A stretch of 37,579 bases of DNA from Longimicrobium sp. (GTDB taxonomy: Bacteria > Gemmatimonadota > Gemmatimonadetes > Longimicrobiales > Longimicrobiaceae): the NCBI RefSeq assembly GCF_035474595.1, contig NZ_DATIND010000103.1, forward strand, positions 1 to 37,579. The letters are read 5' to 3'. The notes beneath the pieces were generated by a model. The model ran no database searches. It was given only the letters and a program-made list of their open reading frames with translations, and had not been told where the DNA came from. Shown in pieces: positions 15,824-22,854 of this stretch. The position numbers and the translations under genes are program-made. Position 1 is the stretch's first letter, and each line of letters opens with the position of its first letter.

Positions 15824-16450
15824 ATGCTGGAGAGCACCGTGGGCGAAGCGCTGGTGCCTTGGGAGAGCTTCTACGTGATCACGGGCGCGGCGGCCTCGGC
15901 GCTGACCGGGCTGCAGTTCGTGGTGGTGACGCTGATCAGCGACGGCAATCCGCGGACGGCGGAGGACGGGCCCAACGTCACCTCCGACTCGATCACCGCC
16001 TTCGGCACGCCCACCGTGGTGCACTTCGCGGCCGCGCTCCTCTTCTCCGCGCTGATCGCCGCGCCGTGGCGGTCGCTGGGCCCGCTGCGCACCACGCTGC
16101 TGCTGGCCGGGGGCGGCGGCTTCGTGTACGCCGCCATCACCCTGCTCCGCGCGCGGCGCCAAGCGGCGTACCGGCCGGTGCTGGAGGACTGGATCTGGCA
16201 CGTAGTCCTCCCGCTCGTCGCGTACGGCGGCGCCATCGCCTGCGCGGCGCTGCTGGAGCGCGACATCGGCGACGCGCTGTTCATCGTGGGCGGAGTGACG
16301 CTTCTCCTGCTGTTCATCGGCATCCACAACGCGTGGGACACGGTGGCCTACCTCGCCGCCCAGCGCGTGGAGCGGCACCGGGGCGCGCAGCCCGCGGACG
16401 TGCGTCCGACCCCCGCCGCCGTGAACAAGTCCCGCCGCCGGCGCCGCTGA
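15824..16450 (+). CDS. Multi-pass membrane protein of unknown function
   Basis: A 208-residue integral membrane protein with about five hydrophobic helices: SFYVITGAAASALTGLQFVV, VVHFAAALLFSALIA, TTLLLAGGGGFVYAAI, WHVVLPLVAYGGAIACAALL and ALFIVGGVTLLLLFIGIHNA. The short N-terminus (MLESTVGEALVPWE) and the Arg/Lys-rich tail (VNKSRRRRR) suggest a cytoplasmic C-terminus. I do not recognise a named family. ATG at 15824 has GGAGGGG about four bases upstream; the longer frame from 15557 runs through R2/R1 repeats and is rejected. TAGTTTGT near 15770 is a candidate -10 box. Confidence 0.75.
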   Translation: MLESTVGEALVPWESFYVITGAAASALTGLQFVVVTLISDGNPRTAEDGPNVTSDSITAFGTPTVVHFAAALLFSALIAAPWRSLGPLRTTLLLAGGGGFVYAAITLLRARRQAAYRPVLEDWIWHVVLPLVAYGGAIACAALLERDIGDALFIVGGVTLLLLFIGIHNAWDTVAYLAAQRVERHRGAQPADVRPTPAAVNKSRRRRR

Positions 16451-16474
16451 CGGTCACTGACGGATCGGGACGAT

Positions 16475-16510
16475 GACGGCGCCGGGTAGATGTCTCGCCC
16501 CGGCGCCGTC
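16475..16510 (+). terminator. Hairpin terminator
   Basis: Perfect 12-bp arms GACGGCGCCGGG (16475-16486) and CCCGGCGCCGTC (16499-16510) with a 12-base loop, shortly after the membrane-protein stop. Confidence 0.65.
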
Positions 16511-16543
16511 CTGCGTCCGCCCGCGGTGGATGGTATCTTCGGG

Positions 16544-16581
16544 CGCACTTTCGCACTTTCGCACTCTCGCACTCTCGCACC
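16544..16581 (+). repeat. Octamer tandem array abutting the luxC-like start
   Basis: Two CGCACTTT units, two CGCACTCT units and a partial CGCACC run without a gap into the GTG start at 16582. The array occupies the place of a ribosome-binding site, and no purine-rich Shine-Dalgarno sequence is present. TATCTTCG at about 16534 is a candidate -10. Confidence 0.8.
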
Positions 16582-17976
16582 GTGGTCATCGACGCCTTCC
16601 ACCTCCCCGGCCTCCCGCACGTCCCCACGACCACCTGGTCGTACGGGCGGGGGAAGGGCGCATTCGAGATCCGCGTGCCGCGGCTTACGCCCGCGCTGCT
16701 GCGCCAGCAGGTGCGCGCGCTGGGCGAGGCGCGCGAGCGGGCGCTGGCCGGGCGGCCGGTGGCGGAGATCGTCGCCGTGATCGACCGGGTGGCCGCGCGG
16801 CTGCTGGACCCCGCGGACGAGCTGCGGCGGACGGCGGAGGGCGCGCTCCCGGCCATCACCCACTACTCGCCCGCGATGGTGGGCCGGGTGCTGGACCGGA
16901 TGGCGGCGGACTGGCGCGCGGCCCCGCTCCGCGAGCTGCTGCGCTCCGAGCTGGGCGATCCGCGCGTGCTGGACGGCTTCCGCCCGGCGCCGCGCGGCCA
17001 CGGCAGGCGGATGGCGATGGGGCCGCGCCTGGCCGCCCACGTCTTCAGCGGCAACGTGCCGGGCGTGGCGGTCACCTCCATCGTCCGCTCGCTGCTGGTG
17101 AAGGCGGCCACGCTGGGGAAGACGGCCGTCGGCGAGCCCCTTCTCCCCGCCCTCTTCGCCCGCGCCGTCGCGGAGGAGGACGCGGAGCTGGGCGCCTGCA
17201 TCGCCGTCACCTACTGGCACGGCGGCGACGAGGAGCTGGAGCGCGCCGCGCTGGAGCACGCCGACGCGGTGATCGTCTACGGCGGCCGCGACGCGGTGAC
17301 GGCCATCCGCGCGAAAGCGCCGGCCGAGGCGCGGTTCCTGGCGTACGGTCCCAGGCTCTCCTTCGGCATCGTCGCCCGGGGCCGGCTCACGGCGGAGCAC
17401 GCGGGGGACGTGGCGCGCGCGGCGGCGCTGGACGCATCGACGTTCGACCAGCAGGGATGCGTCTCTCCGCACGTCTTCTACGCGGAAGAAGGGGGAGATG
17501 TGAGCCCGCGGGCTTGGGCGGCGATGCTGGCGCGGGAGATGGAATCCGTCGAGCGCGACCTGCCGCGCGGCACCCTGTCGCCCAGCGAGGCATCGGCCAT
17601 CCGCCAGCTCCGCGGCCACGCCGAGTTCGCGGCCGGCCTCGATCTCCACGCGTCGGCCGAGGGGACGGCGTGGACGGTGGTCTACGATCCCGAGCCGGCG
17701 TTCGAGGCCTCGTGCCTGAACCGCGTCGTCCGCGTGAAGCCCGTCGCCGCGCTGGAGGAGATCCCCCCGCTCGTAGCCGCCTACGCGGAGGTGCTGCAAA
17801 CCGTCGGCGTCGCCGCGTCAGCCGAGGAGGCGGGGGATCTCGCCGCCGCGCTCGGGCGGCTGGGGGCGAGCCGGATCGCGCCGCTCGGGAAGATGGCGTG
17901 GCCGCCGCCCTGGTGGCATCACGACGGGCGCCCGCCGCTGCGCTCGCTCGTCCGCTGGTGCGACTGGGAGGAGTGA
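16582..17976 (+). CDS. luxC: LuxC-type acyl-CoA/acyl-protein reductase
   Basis: A 464-residue protein of the LuxC family, which reduces an activated fatty acyl group to the aldehyde with NADPH through a cysteine thioester. The segment FDQQGCVSPHVFY matches the conserved active-site region, and Cys293 is the likely nucleophile. HVFSGNVPGVAVTSIVRSLL resembles the cofactor-binding HxxxGNVP-type segment of the family. Start is GTG at 16582, directly after a tandem octamer array; an internal start cannot be excluded. A LuxE-type synthetase is encoded 3.5 kb downstream on the same strand, but there is no luxA, luxB or luxD in the window. Fatty aldehyde formation for lipids or signalling is more likely than light. 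Confidence 0.82.
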   Translation: MVIDAFHLPGLPHVPTTTWSYGRGKGAFEIRVPRLTPALLRQQVRALGEARERALAGRPVAEIVAVIDRVAARLLDPADELRRTAEGALPAITHYSPAMVGRVLDRMAADWRAAPLRELLRSELGDPRVLDGFRPAPRGHGRRMAMGPRLAAHVFSGNVPGVAVTSIVRSLLVKAATLGKTAVGEPLLPALFARAVAEEDAELGACIAVTYWHGGDEELERAALEHADAVIVYGGRDAVTAIRAKAPAEARFLAYGPRLSFGIVARGRLTAEHAGDVARAAALDASTFDQQGCVSPHVFYAEEGGDVSPRAWAAMLAREMESVERDLPRGTLSPSEASAIRQLRGHAEFAAGLDLHASAEGTAWTVVYDPEPAFEASCLNRVVRVKPVAALEEIPPLVAAYAEVLQTVGVAASAEEAGDLAAALGRLGASRIAPLGKMAWPPPWWHHDGRPPLRSLVRWCDWEE

Positions 17977-18006
17977 GGGCGGCGGTCGGCTCGAATCCGA
18001 GGCACC

Positions 18007-18061
18007 GCGCCCTCTCCGGCCGGCCGAGGCCGTCCACCTCTCCCGTACCGGGAGAGGTAGC
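18007..18061. repeat. Palindromic intergenic repeat (CCTCTCCCG type)
   Basis: GCCCTCTCCGG leads into a 9-bp palindrome, CCTCTCCCG-TAC-CGGGAGAGG (18037-18057), and GTAGC. A close copy lies at 28421-28479 and a shorter one at 28584-28605. Confidence 0.65.
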
Positions 18062-18204
18062 CCGAACGCATCACCGGGGGCTTCGAAGCGCCGGTGTCGC
18101 CAAGCCAACTGAGTCCCGTGGGAGAAGCAGTTTTCGCCCGCGAAATCCGTCCTCGACACACCCTCTGCATGCGCGTGTAACCCCTCAGCCGGAAACGATT
18201 TCCG

Positions 18205-18220
18205 TGGCACGGGCGTTGCT
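18205..18220 (+). promoter_or_regulatory. Sigma54 (RpoN) promoter
   Basis: TGGCACGGGCGTTGCT matches the -24/-12 consensus TGGCACG-N4-TTGCW at every fixed position, with the obligatory GG and GC ten bases apart. It lies 52 bases before the start at 18273. The palindrome CGGAAA-CGA-TTTCCG just upstream (about 18190-18204) is too close for a usual enhancer site but is noteworthy. Transcription would need an AAA+ activator not seen here. Confidence 0.65.
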
Positions 18221-18272
18221 CCCGGAATGGGTACCTGCACCCTGACGCGAACGCGAACCCGGCGGCCCTGCG

Positions 18273-18824
18273 ATGTCCCTTCATCTGTTCAGCACTCCCG
18301 TACAGTGCACCCACTGCGGCACCACGGTCGAGGACCCCACCGTGGAGCGGTGCCCCAACTGCCACGCGCTGCTCAAGGAGCGGCGCGCGCCGCGGCGCCT
18401 GGCCGGGGTGGAGCAGCGCTACGGCAGCTTCCGGATGCTGCTGGGGGTGATGCGCTTCCTGGGCATCATCGTGCTGCTGATCGGCGGGCTGGTCTTCTTC
18501 TCCGGGCTGGGCGACAGCCGCGCCAGCGCCTCGCAGAACACCGCGCTGCTGGTGGGAGCGATCGTCATCACCGTGGTCCTCTTCGCCGCGGCCGGGCTGT
18601 TCGAGCTGCTGATCGACGTGGAGGAGAACACCCGCTCGTCGTTCCGCCTGCAGCAGATGATCCTGGAGGAGATCGCCGAGGCCGGCGCCGCGTCGCGGCC
18701 CGTGGCCGACACCGTTTCGGACGCCACGCTCGTGGCCGCGCCGGCGCCGCCCCCCGCGGTGGCGGCACCCGCGCCCGCACCGGCCGCGGCGGCCGACGGC
18801 ACTCCGCGCCCGGCCGTGGCCTGA
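18273..18824 (+). CDS. Zinc-ribbon membrane protein
   Basis: A 183-residue protein with an N-terminal zinc ribbon (Cys12, Cys15, Cys27, Cys30; CTHC...CPNC), two transmembrane helices (LGIIVLLIGGLVFFSGLG and TALLVGAIVITVVLFAAAGLF), a short acidic/helical segment (LLIDVEENTRSSFRLQQMIL) and a low-complexity Ala/Pro tail. I do not recognise the family beyond the zinc ribbon. The ATG at 18273 has a weak ribosome-binding site. A near-perfect sigma54 promoter lies just upstream, so expression may be conditional. The DacB-type gene follows 37 bases later and may be co-transcribed. Confidence 0.75.
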   Translation: MSLHLFSTPVQCTHCGTTVEDPTVERCPNCHALLKERRAPRRLAGVEQRYGSFRMLLGVMRFLGIIVLLIGGLVFFSGLGDSRASASQNTALLVGAIVITVVLFAAAGLFELLIDVEENTRSSFRLQQMILEEIAEAGAASRPVADTVSDATLVAAPAPPPAVAAPAPAPAAAADGTPRPAVA

Positions 18825-18861
18825 CGCGCCCGCGCACCCGAACCGAACTGGAGACGTACCC

Positions 18862-20382
18862 ATGAAGTTCAGCAGTACCACCCTGGCGGCTTCCGCGCTC
18901 GTCCTCGCCGCGGCGGGGGGCGGGATGGCCGTCTACGGCACCCGCGCCACCGCCATCTCCGACGCCGCCCGCATGCGCGCCGCCGAGGCCGTGGCCGCCG
19001 AGGCGCCCGCGCCGGGGGGGATCCGCACCATCCCCGCGGCCGCGTCGACCGCCGCCGACGGGCCGCTGCAGGCGCAGGCGCAGGCCATCGTGGGCAACGG
19101 CGAGGGGTGGAGCCTCATGGCGTACTCCATCGACCGGCAGCAGACGCTGTTCGCCATCAACGCCGACCAGGTGCGCATCCCCGCGTCGAACAACAAGGTG
19201 TACAGCACCATCTGGGCGCTCACCATGCTGGGCCCCGGCCACCGCTTTCCCACCGACGTGCTGGTCACCGGCCCGGTGGAGGGCGGGGTGCTGAAGGGCG
19301 ACGTGGTGCTGCGCGGCTCGGGCGACCCGGCGTTCGGCTACCCGGAGTACGACCGCGACGTGATGAAGACGCCGCGGATCATGGCGCAGGCGCTGAAGGC
19401 GAAGGGGATCACCCGCATCGACGGCTCCATCGTGGGCGACGCGACCATCGACGACGGGAAGCACCACGGGCCCAGCTGGCCCAACGACACCGGCAACGGC
19501 GCCGCGCAGTACGCGCCCACGGTGAGCGGCCTTCCCTTCAGCCGCAACATGCTGTGGGTGCAGATCGAGGGCGGCGCCATCCGCACCACGCCGCAGCTCA
19601 CCGAGATCCCGGTGGTGTGGACCAGCCGCGGCGGGCGGGCCATGGCGGCGCGCAAGCCCGACAACGACACCATCATCGTGCGCGGCGCGGCGGGCGGGCG
19701 CGGCAACCGCTACGGCGTGGGCGCCAACGAGCCGGCGCTGCTGGCCCCGGCGGCGCTCCGGCAGGCGCTGCAGGAGGCGGGCGTCACCGTGTCCGGCCCC
19801 GTGCGGCTGGGGAAGACGCCCGAGAGCGCCAGGCTGGTGCACCGCCACTACTCCATCACCCTGGGCGAGATGATCCCCCAGGCCAACCGCCACTCCGACA
19901 ACTTCTTCGCCGAGCACTTCTGGAAGGCGGCGGTCGCGAAGTCCACCGGCGAGGGGAGCTACGCCAAGGGCGGCCCGGCGTCGGCCAACTTCTACCACCA
20001 GCACGCGGGCATTCCCTTCGGGCAGCTCTTCCAGGCCGACGGCTCGGGGCTCTCGGCCGACAACCGGACGAGCGCCTACGCCCTGGTCAGCGCGCTGAAC
20101 TGGGCCGACCAGCAGCGGTGGTCGAAGCTGTTCCACGAGTCGCTCCCCGTGGCCGGCCAGCCGGACGGCACGCTGAACCGCCTGTTCGTGGGCACGCCGG
20201 CCGCCGGGAACCTGCACGCCAAGACGGGCTACATCCGCGGCGTGCGCTCGCTCTCGGGGTACGTGAAGACGGCGGGCGGCGAGCGGGTGGTGTTCTCGAT
20301 GCTCTACAACGGCCGCAACACCTCGGGCGCGCGCGGCATCCAGCAGAACCTGGGCGTGCTCCTGGCCAGCTACACGCGGTAG
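18862..20382 (+). CDS. dacB: D-alanyl-D-alanine carboxypeptidase/endopeptidase (PBP4 type)
   Basis: A 506-residue S13-family penicillin-binding protein that trims or cleaves peptidoglycan cross-bridges in the periplasm. The signal/anchor is followed by the three active-site motifs: Ser109-Asn-Asn-Lys112 (SxxK), Ser345-Asp-Asn347 (SxN) and Lys454-Thr-Gly456 (KTG). A large insert between the first two motifs is typical of PBP4. The supporting segments DGSGLS and GSGDP are present. ATG at 18862 has GGAGA about eight bases upstream. It lies 37 bases after the zinc-ribbon gene, so the sigma54 promoter may also drive it. An 18-bp hairpin ends the unit. Confidence 0.92.
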   Translation: MKFSSTTLAASALVLAAAGGGMAVYGTRATAISDAARMRAAEAVAAEAPAPGGIRTIPAAASTAADGPLQAQAQAIVGNGEGWSLMAYSIDRQQTLFAINADQVRIPASNNKVYSTIWALTMLGPGHRFPTDVLVTGPVEGGVLKGDVVLRGSGDPAFGYPEYDRDVMKTPRIMAQALKAKGITRIDGSIVGDATIDDGKHHGPSWPNDTGNGAAQYAPTVSGLPFSRNMLWVQIEGGAIRTTPQLTEIPVVWTSRGGRAMAARKPDNDTIIVRGAAGGRGNRYGVGANEPALLAPAALRQALQEAGVTVSGPVRLGKTPESARLVHRHYSITLGEMIPQANRHSDNFFAEHFWKAAVAKSTGEGSYAKGGPASANFYHQHAGIPFGQLFQADGSGLSADNRTSAYALVSALNWADQQRWSKLFHESLPVAGQPDGTLNRLFVGTPAAGNLHAKTGYIRGVRSLSGYVKTAGGERVVFSMLYNGRNTSGARGIQQNLGVLLASYTR

Positions 20383-20416
20383 GCCGCGTCTCCCATCGGG
20401 TTGGGGAGATGACGAA

Positions 20417-20459
20417 AGATCGGGGGAGAAGACGGAAGGCTCGTCTTCTCCCCCGATCT
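20417..20459 (+). terminator. Long hairpin terminator after dacB
   Basis: A perfect 18-bp stem (20417-20434 with 20442-20459; arms AGATCGGGGGAGAAGACG / CGTCTTCTCCCCCGATCT) and a seven-base loop. Confidence 0.8.
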
Positions 20460-20566
20460 GTGATGCCCCGGAAGATGGAGATCTGTCGTCTCGCGCCGCG
20501 CCGGGGCGCCGCGTACGTTTGTCGCGCGGCTGGATGCCACCCACACGCGACGACGGAGCGGATGCG

Positions 20567-21091
20567 ATGAACGACGACCTGCGCTTTCCGGTCGGCCGGT
20601 ACGAGCTGATGGATTCCATCACCCGCCAGCAGCGCGACGAGTGGGTCGCGCAGGTGGCCGACGCGCCCGCGCGCCTCCGCGCCGCCGTCCAGGGGCTGGG
20701 CGAGGCGCAGCTCGACACGCCCTACCGCGACGGCGGGTGGACGGTGCGGCAGGTGGTGCACCACGTCCCCGACAGCCACATGAACGCGTACGTCCGGATG
20801 AAGCTGGCGCTGACGGAAGATTCGCCCGCCATCAAGACGTACGAGGAAGCCGAGTGGGCCAGGCTGCCGGACGCCGAGCTCCCCGCCGACGTTTCGCTGA
20901 CGCTGCTGGAGACGCTGCACCAGCGCTGGATCGCCGTCCTCCGCGGGCTGGACGAGACGCAGTGGAAGCGCACCTTCCGCCACCCCGAGTGGGGCGACGT
21001 GACGATCGAGAACGCGCTCGGCCTGTACGCCTGGCACGGCCGCCACCACGTGGCCCACATCACCAGCCTCCGCCAGCGCGAGGGCTGGTAG
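20567..21091 (+). CDS. DinB/YfiT family metal-dependent protein
   Basis: A 174-residue four-helix DinB-superfamily protein resembling YfiT/BstA thiol-S-transferases. The helical core contains WTVRQVVHHVPDSHMNAYVRMK and ends with LYAWHGRHHVAHI, whose His residues form the usual three-His metal site. The opening RFPVGRYE is also typical of YfiT. Relatives transfer bacillithiol or mycothiol to xenobiotics, but thiol use is not shown here. ATG at 20567 has GGAG about 10 bases upstream, and a TACGTTTG box lies at 20513-20520. It stands alone between a terminator and an R2 inverted pair. Confidence 0.85.
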   Translation: MNDDLRFPVGRYELMDSITRQQRDEWVAQVADAPARLRAAVQGLGEAQLDTPYRDGGWTVRQVVHHVPDSHMNAYVRMKLALTEDSPAIKTYEEAEWARLPDAELPADVSLTLLETLHQRWIAVLRGLDETQWKRTFRHPEWGDVTIENALGLYAWHGRHHVAHITSLRQREGW

Positions 21092-21156
21092 GGCGGTCGG
21101 AAGATGGCGAGGGCGGGAAGGAGGAGAGGATCACACCACGCCGCCCTCCCCTTGAT

Positions 21157-21385
21157 GACGTCATCCTGAGGCCGACCACACCGCAACTCACGTTCGCGCT
21201 GAGACTTGCAGGCCGAAGGATCGATCCATAGCCGGCCTCGCACGTCAGCGGGAAGTGAGGCACGGATACCGGCTTGGAGGATCGATCGTGCAGTCCGGAA
21301 GCGCACGTGCGACCTCGCGCGATCCTTCGGCCTGCAATCGCTCTTGCAGAGGCAAGGACGGTGTGGCCGGCCTCAGGATGACGTC
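21157..21385. repeat. Inverted pair of R2 elements
   Basis: A forward copy begins GACGTCATCCTGAGG at 21157 and includes TGCAGGCCGAAGGATC and a GCACGT segment. The mirrored copy ends GGCCTCAGGATGACGTC at 21385. The arms are about 90-95 bases with diverged centres, mirroring the pair at 15370-15598. No gene is seen in 21092-21454. Confidence 0.75.
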
Positions 21386-21454
21386 ATCTCCATGCGTCTG
21401 TTATGCACAGCTGATTTCAGATCTGGTACGAGGCCTGTCCGCACGGAGATCGAC

Positions 21455-22573
21455 TTGGCCACCACCGACGCGAGCGAGCTGAAGCAGCGCCTGCTGTCCG
21501 TTATCGCCCGGGGCGCGCACGCGCCGCTGGACGAGGCGGAGTTCGACGCGCTCGCCCTCGGCGTGTTCGCGCACCAGTACGCGTGCAACGCCCCGTACCG
21601 CGCCTTCTGCGACCGCCGCGGCGCCACGCCCGAGACGGTGCGCGGCTGGGCCGAGGTCCCCGCCGTCCCCACCGACGCGTTCAAGGCGACCGCGCTCGTC
21701 TGCGGCGACCCGTCCTCCGCCGCGGCGACCTTCCGCACCAGCGGCACCACGCAGGGAAGCGAGCGCCGCGGCACGCACATCGTCCCCGATCTCGCCCTGT
21801 ACGACGCGGCCCTGCGGGCGGGCTTCTCCGCGCACCTGCTGCCCGACGGCGCGCGTCCGCGCATCCTCTCGCTCGTCCCCTCCCCCGCCGATCTGCCGGA
21901 TTCGTCGCTCTCGCACATGATCGGCGAGGTGATGCGCGATTTCGCGGCGCCGGGGAGCGATGGGTTCGTCACCCCCGACGGCGGCATCGCGGGCGACCGC
22001 CTGCGCGACGCCCTCCGCGCCGCCGAGGCCGACGGCGCACCCGTCTGCATCCCCGGGACGGCGTTCGCGTTCGTGCACTGGCTCGACGCGCTCGCGGCCG
22101 CCGGCGATCAGTTCCATCTCCCCGAAGGCTCGCGGGTTATGGACACCGGCGGCTTCAAGGGCCGCTCGCGCGAGGTCACCCGCGAGGAGCTGTACGCCGC
22201 GATCGAGGACCGGCTCGGCATCGCCCCCGCGTGGTGCGTGAACGAGTACGGGATGACTGAGATGAGCTCGCAGTTCTACGACGGCGCCGCGGGAAGCGCC
22301 CTCGCGCCGTCCGGGCGCCTGCACGTCGGCCCGTCGTGGGTGCGCACGCAGGCGGCCGACCCCGAGACGCTGCGCCCGCTCCCGCACGGCGAGGTCGGCG
22401 TGCTGCGCCACTGGGACCTGGCAAACCTCAACTCGGTGATGGCGATCCAGACCGCGGACCTGGGCTTCACCACCCACGCCGGCTTCCGCGTCCTGGGCCG
22501 CGCGCGCGGTGCCGAGGCGCGCGGCTGCTCCATCGCCATGGACGAGCTCCTCTCCGCGATCCGCACGCGCTGA
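21455..22573 (+). CDS. luxE: LuxE-type acyl-protein synthetase
   Basis: A 372-residue ANL-like protein of the LuxE family, which activates a fatty acid as acyl-AMP and loads it onto a protein cysteine. FRTSGTTQGSERRG (residues 93-106) is the adenylate-forming P-loop. VCIPGTAFAFVHWLDAL, DTGGFKGRSREVTREELY and WCVNEYGMTEMSSQFYD follow in the order of LuxE proteins. TTG at 21455 is preferred because GGAG lies six bases upstream and the product matches the family length; the ATG at 21392 adds a short unlikely tail. The LuxC homologue is encoded at 16582 on the same strand. Together they could make fatty aldehyde; no luciferase genes are present. Confidence 0.82.
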   Translation: MATTDASELKQRLLSVIARGAHAPLDEAEFDALALGVFAHQYACNAPYRAFCDRRGATPETVRGWAEVPAVPTDAFKATALVCGDPSSAAATFRTSGTTQGSERRGTHIVPDLALYDAALRAGFSAHLLPDGARPRILSLVPSPADLPDSSLSHMIGEVMRDFAAPGSDGFVTPDGGIAGDRLRDALRAAEADGAPVCIPGTAFAFVHWLDALAAAGDQFHLPEGSRVMDTGGFKGRSREVTREELYAAIEDRLGIAPAWCVNEYGMTEMSSQFYDGAAGSALAPSGRLHVGPSWVRTQAADPETLRPLPHGEVGVLRHWDLANLNSVMAIQTADLGFTTHAGFRVLGRARGAEARGCSIAMDELLSAIRTR

Positions 22574-22610
22574 GATCCATCCCCCCCGGCGCGATCGAAA
22601 GTGCGATCCC

Positions 22611-22702
22611 GCGGCGCACGTGCGACCTCGCCTATGGATCCTTCGGCCTGCAACCAGTCGCGCCGGCGGAACGACGGTGTGGCCGGCCTCAGGGATGACG
22701 TC
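22611..22702 (-). repeat. Single R2 element
   Basis: One inverted copy: GCGCACGTGCGACCTCG, then GGATCCTTCGGCCTGCAA, then GTGTGGCCGGCCTCAGGGATGACGTC. Unlike the other two sites it has no mirrored partner. Confidence 0.7.
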
Positions 22703-22711
22703 TTTCTGTTT

Positions 22712-22796
22712 ACCTCTCCCAGGTTGTTTTGGGAGAGGTCGAAAAATGGAGAAGGGGCGAGACGGCTGTTTTGTCTCGCCCCTTCTCCATTTTTCG
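22712..22796. terminator. Two adjacent hairpins between convergent genes
   Basis: A 10-bp stem ACCTCTCCCA/TGGGAGAGGT (22712-22739) is followed at once by a perfect 24-bp stem (22740-22763 with 22773-22796) whose outer part is A/T-rich (CGAAAAATGG / CCATTTTTCG). The T run on each strand makes it a good bidirectional terminator for the luxE-like and GH26-like genes. Confidence 0.85.
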
Positions 22797-22854
22797 GGTG
22801 AGGGCCCCGCGAGGGCCGCCGCTCTCACCATCCCAGTCGTTCCGGGAGACCGCA

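Noticed and set aside
16582-22573. A bioluminescence operon
   Set aside because: Only LuxC- and LuxE-type genes are present; luxA, luxB and luxD are absent and the genes are not contiguous.
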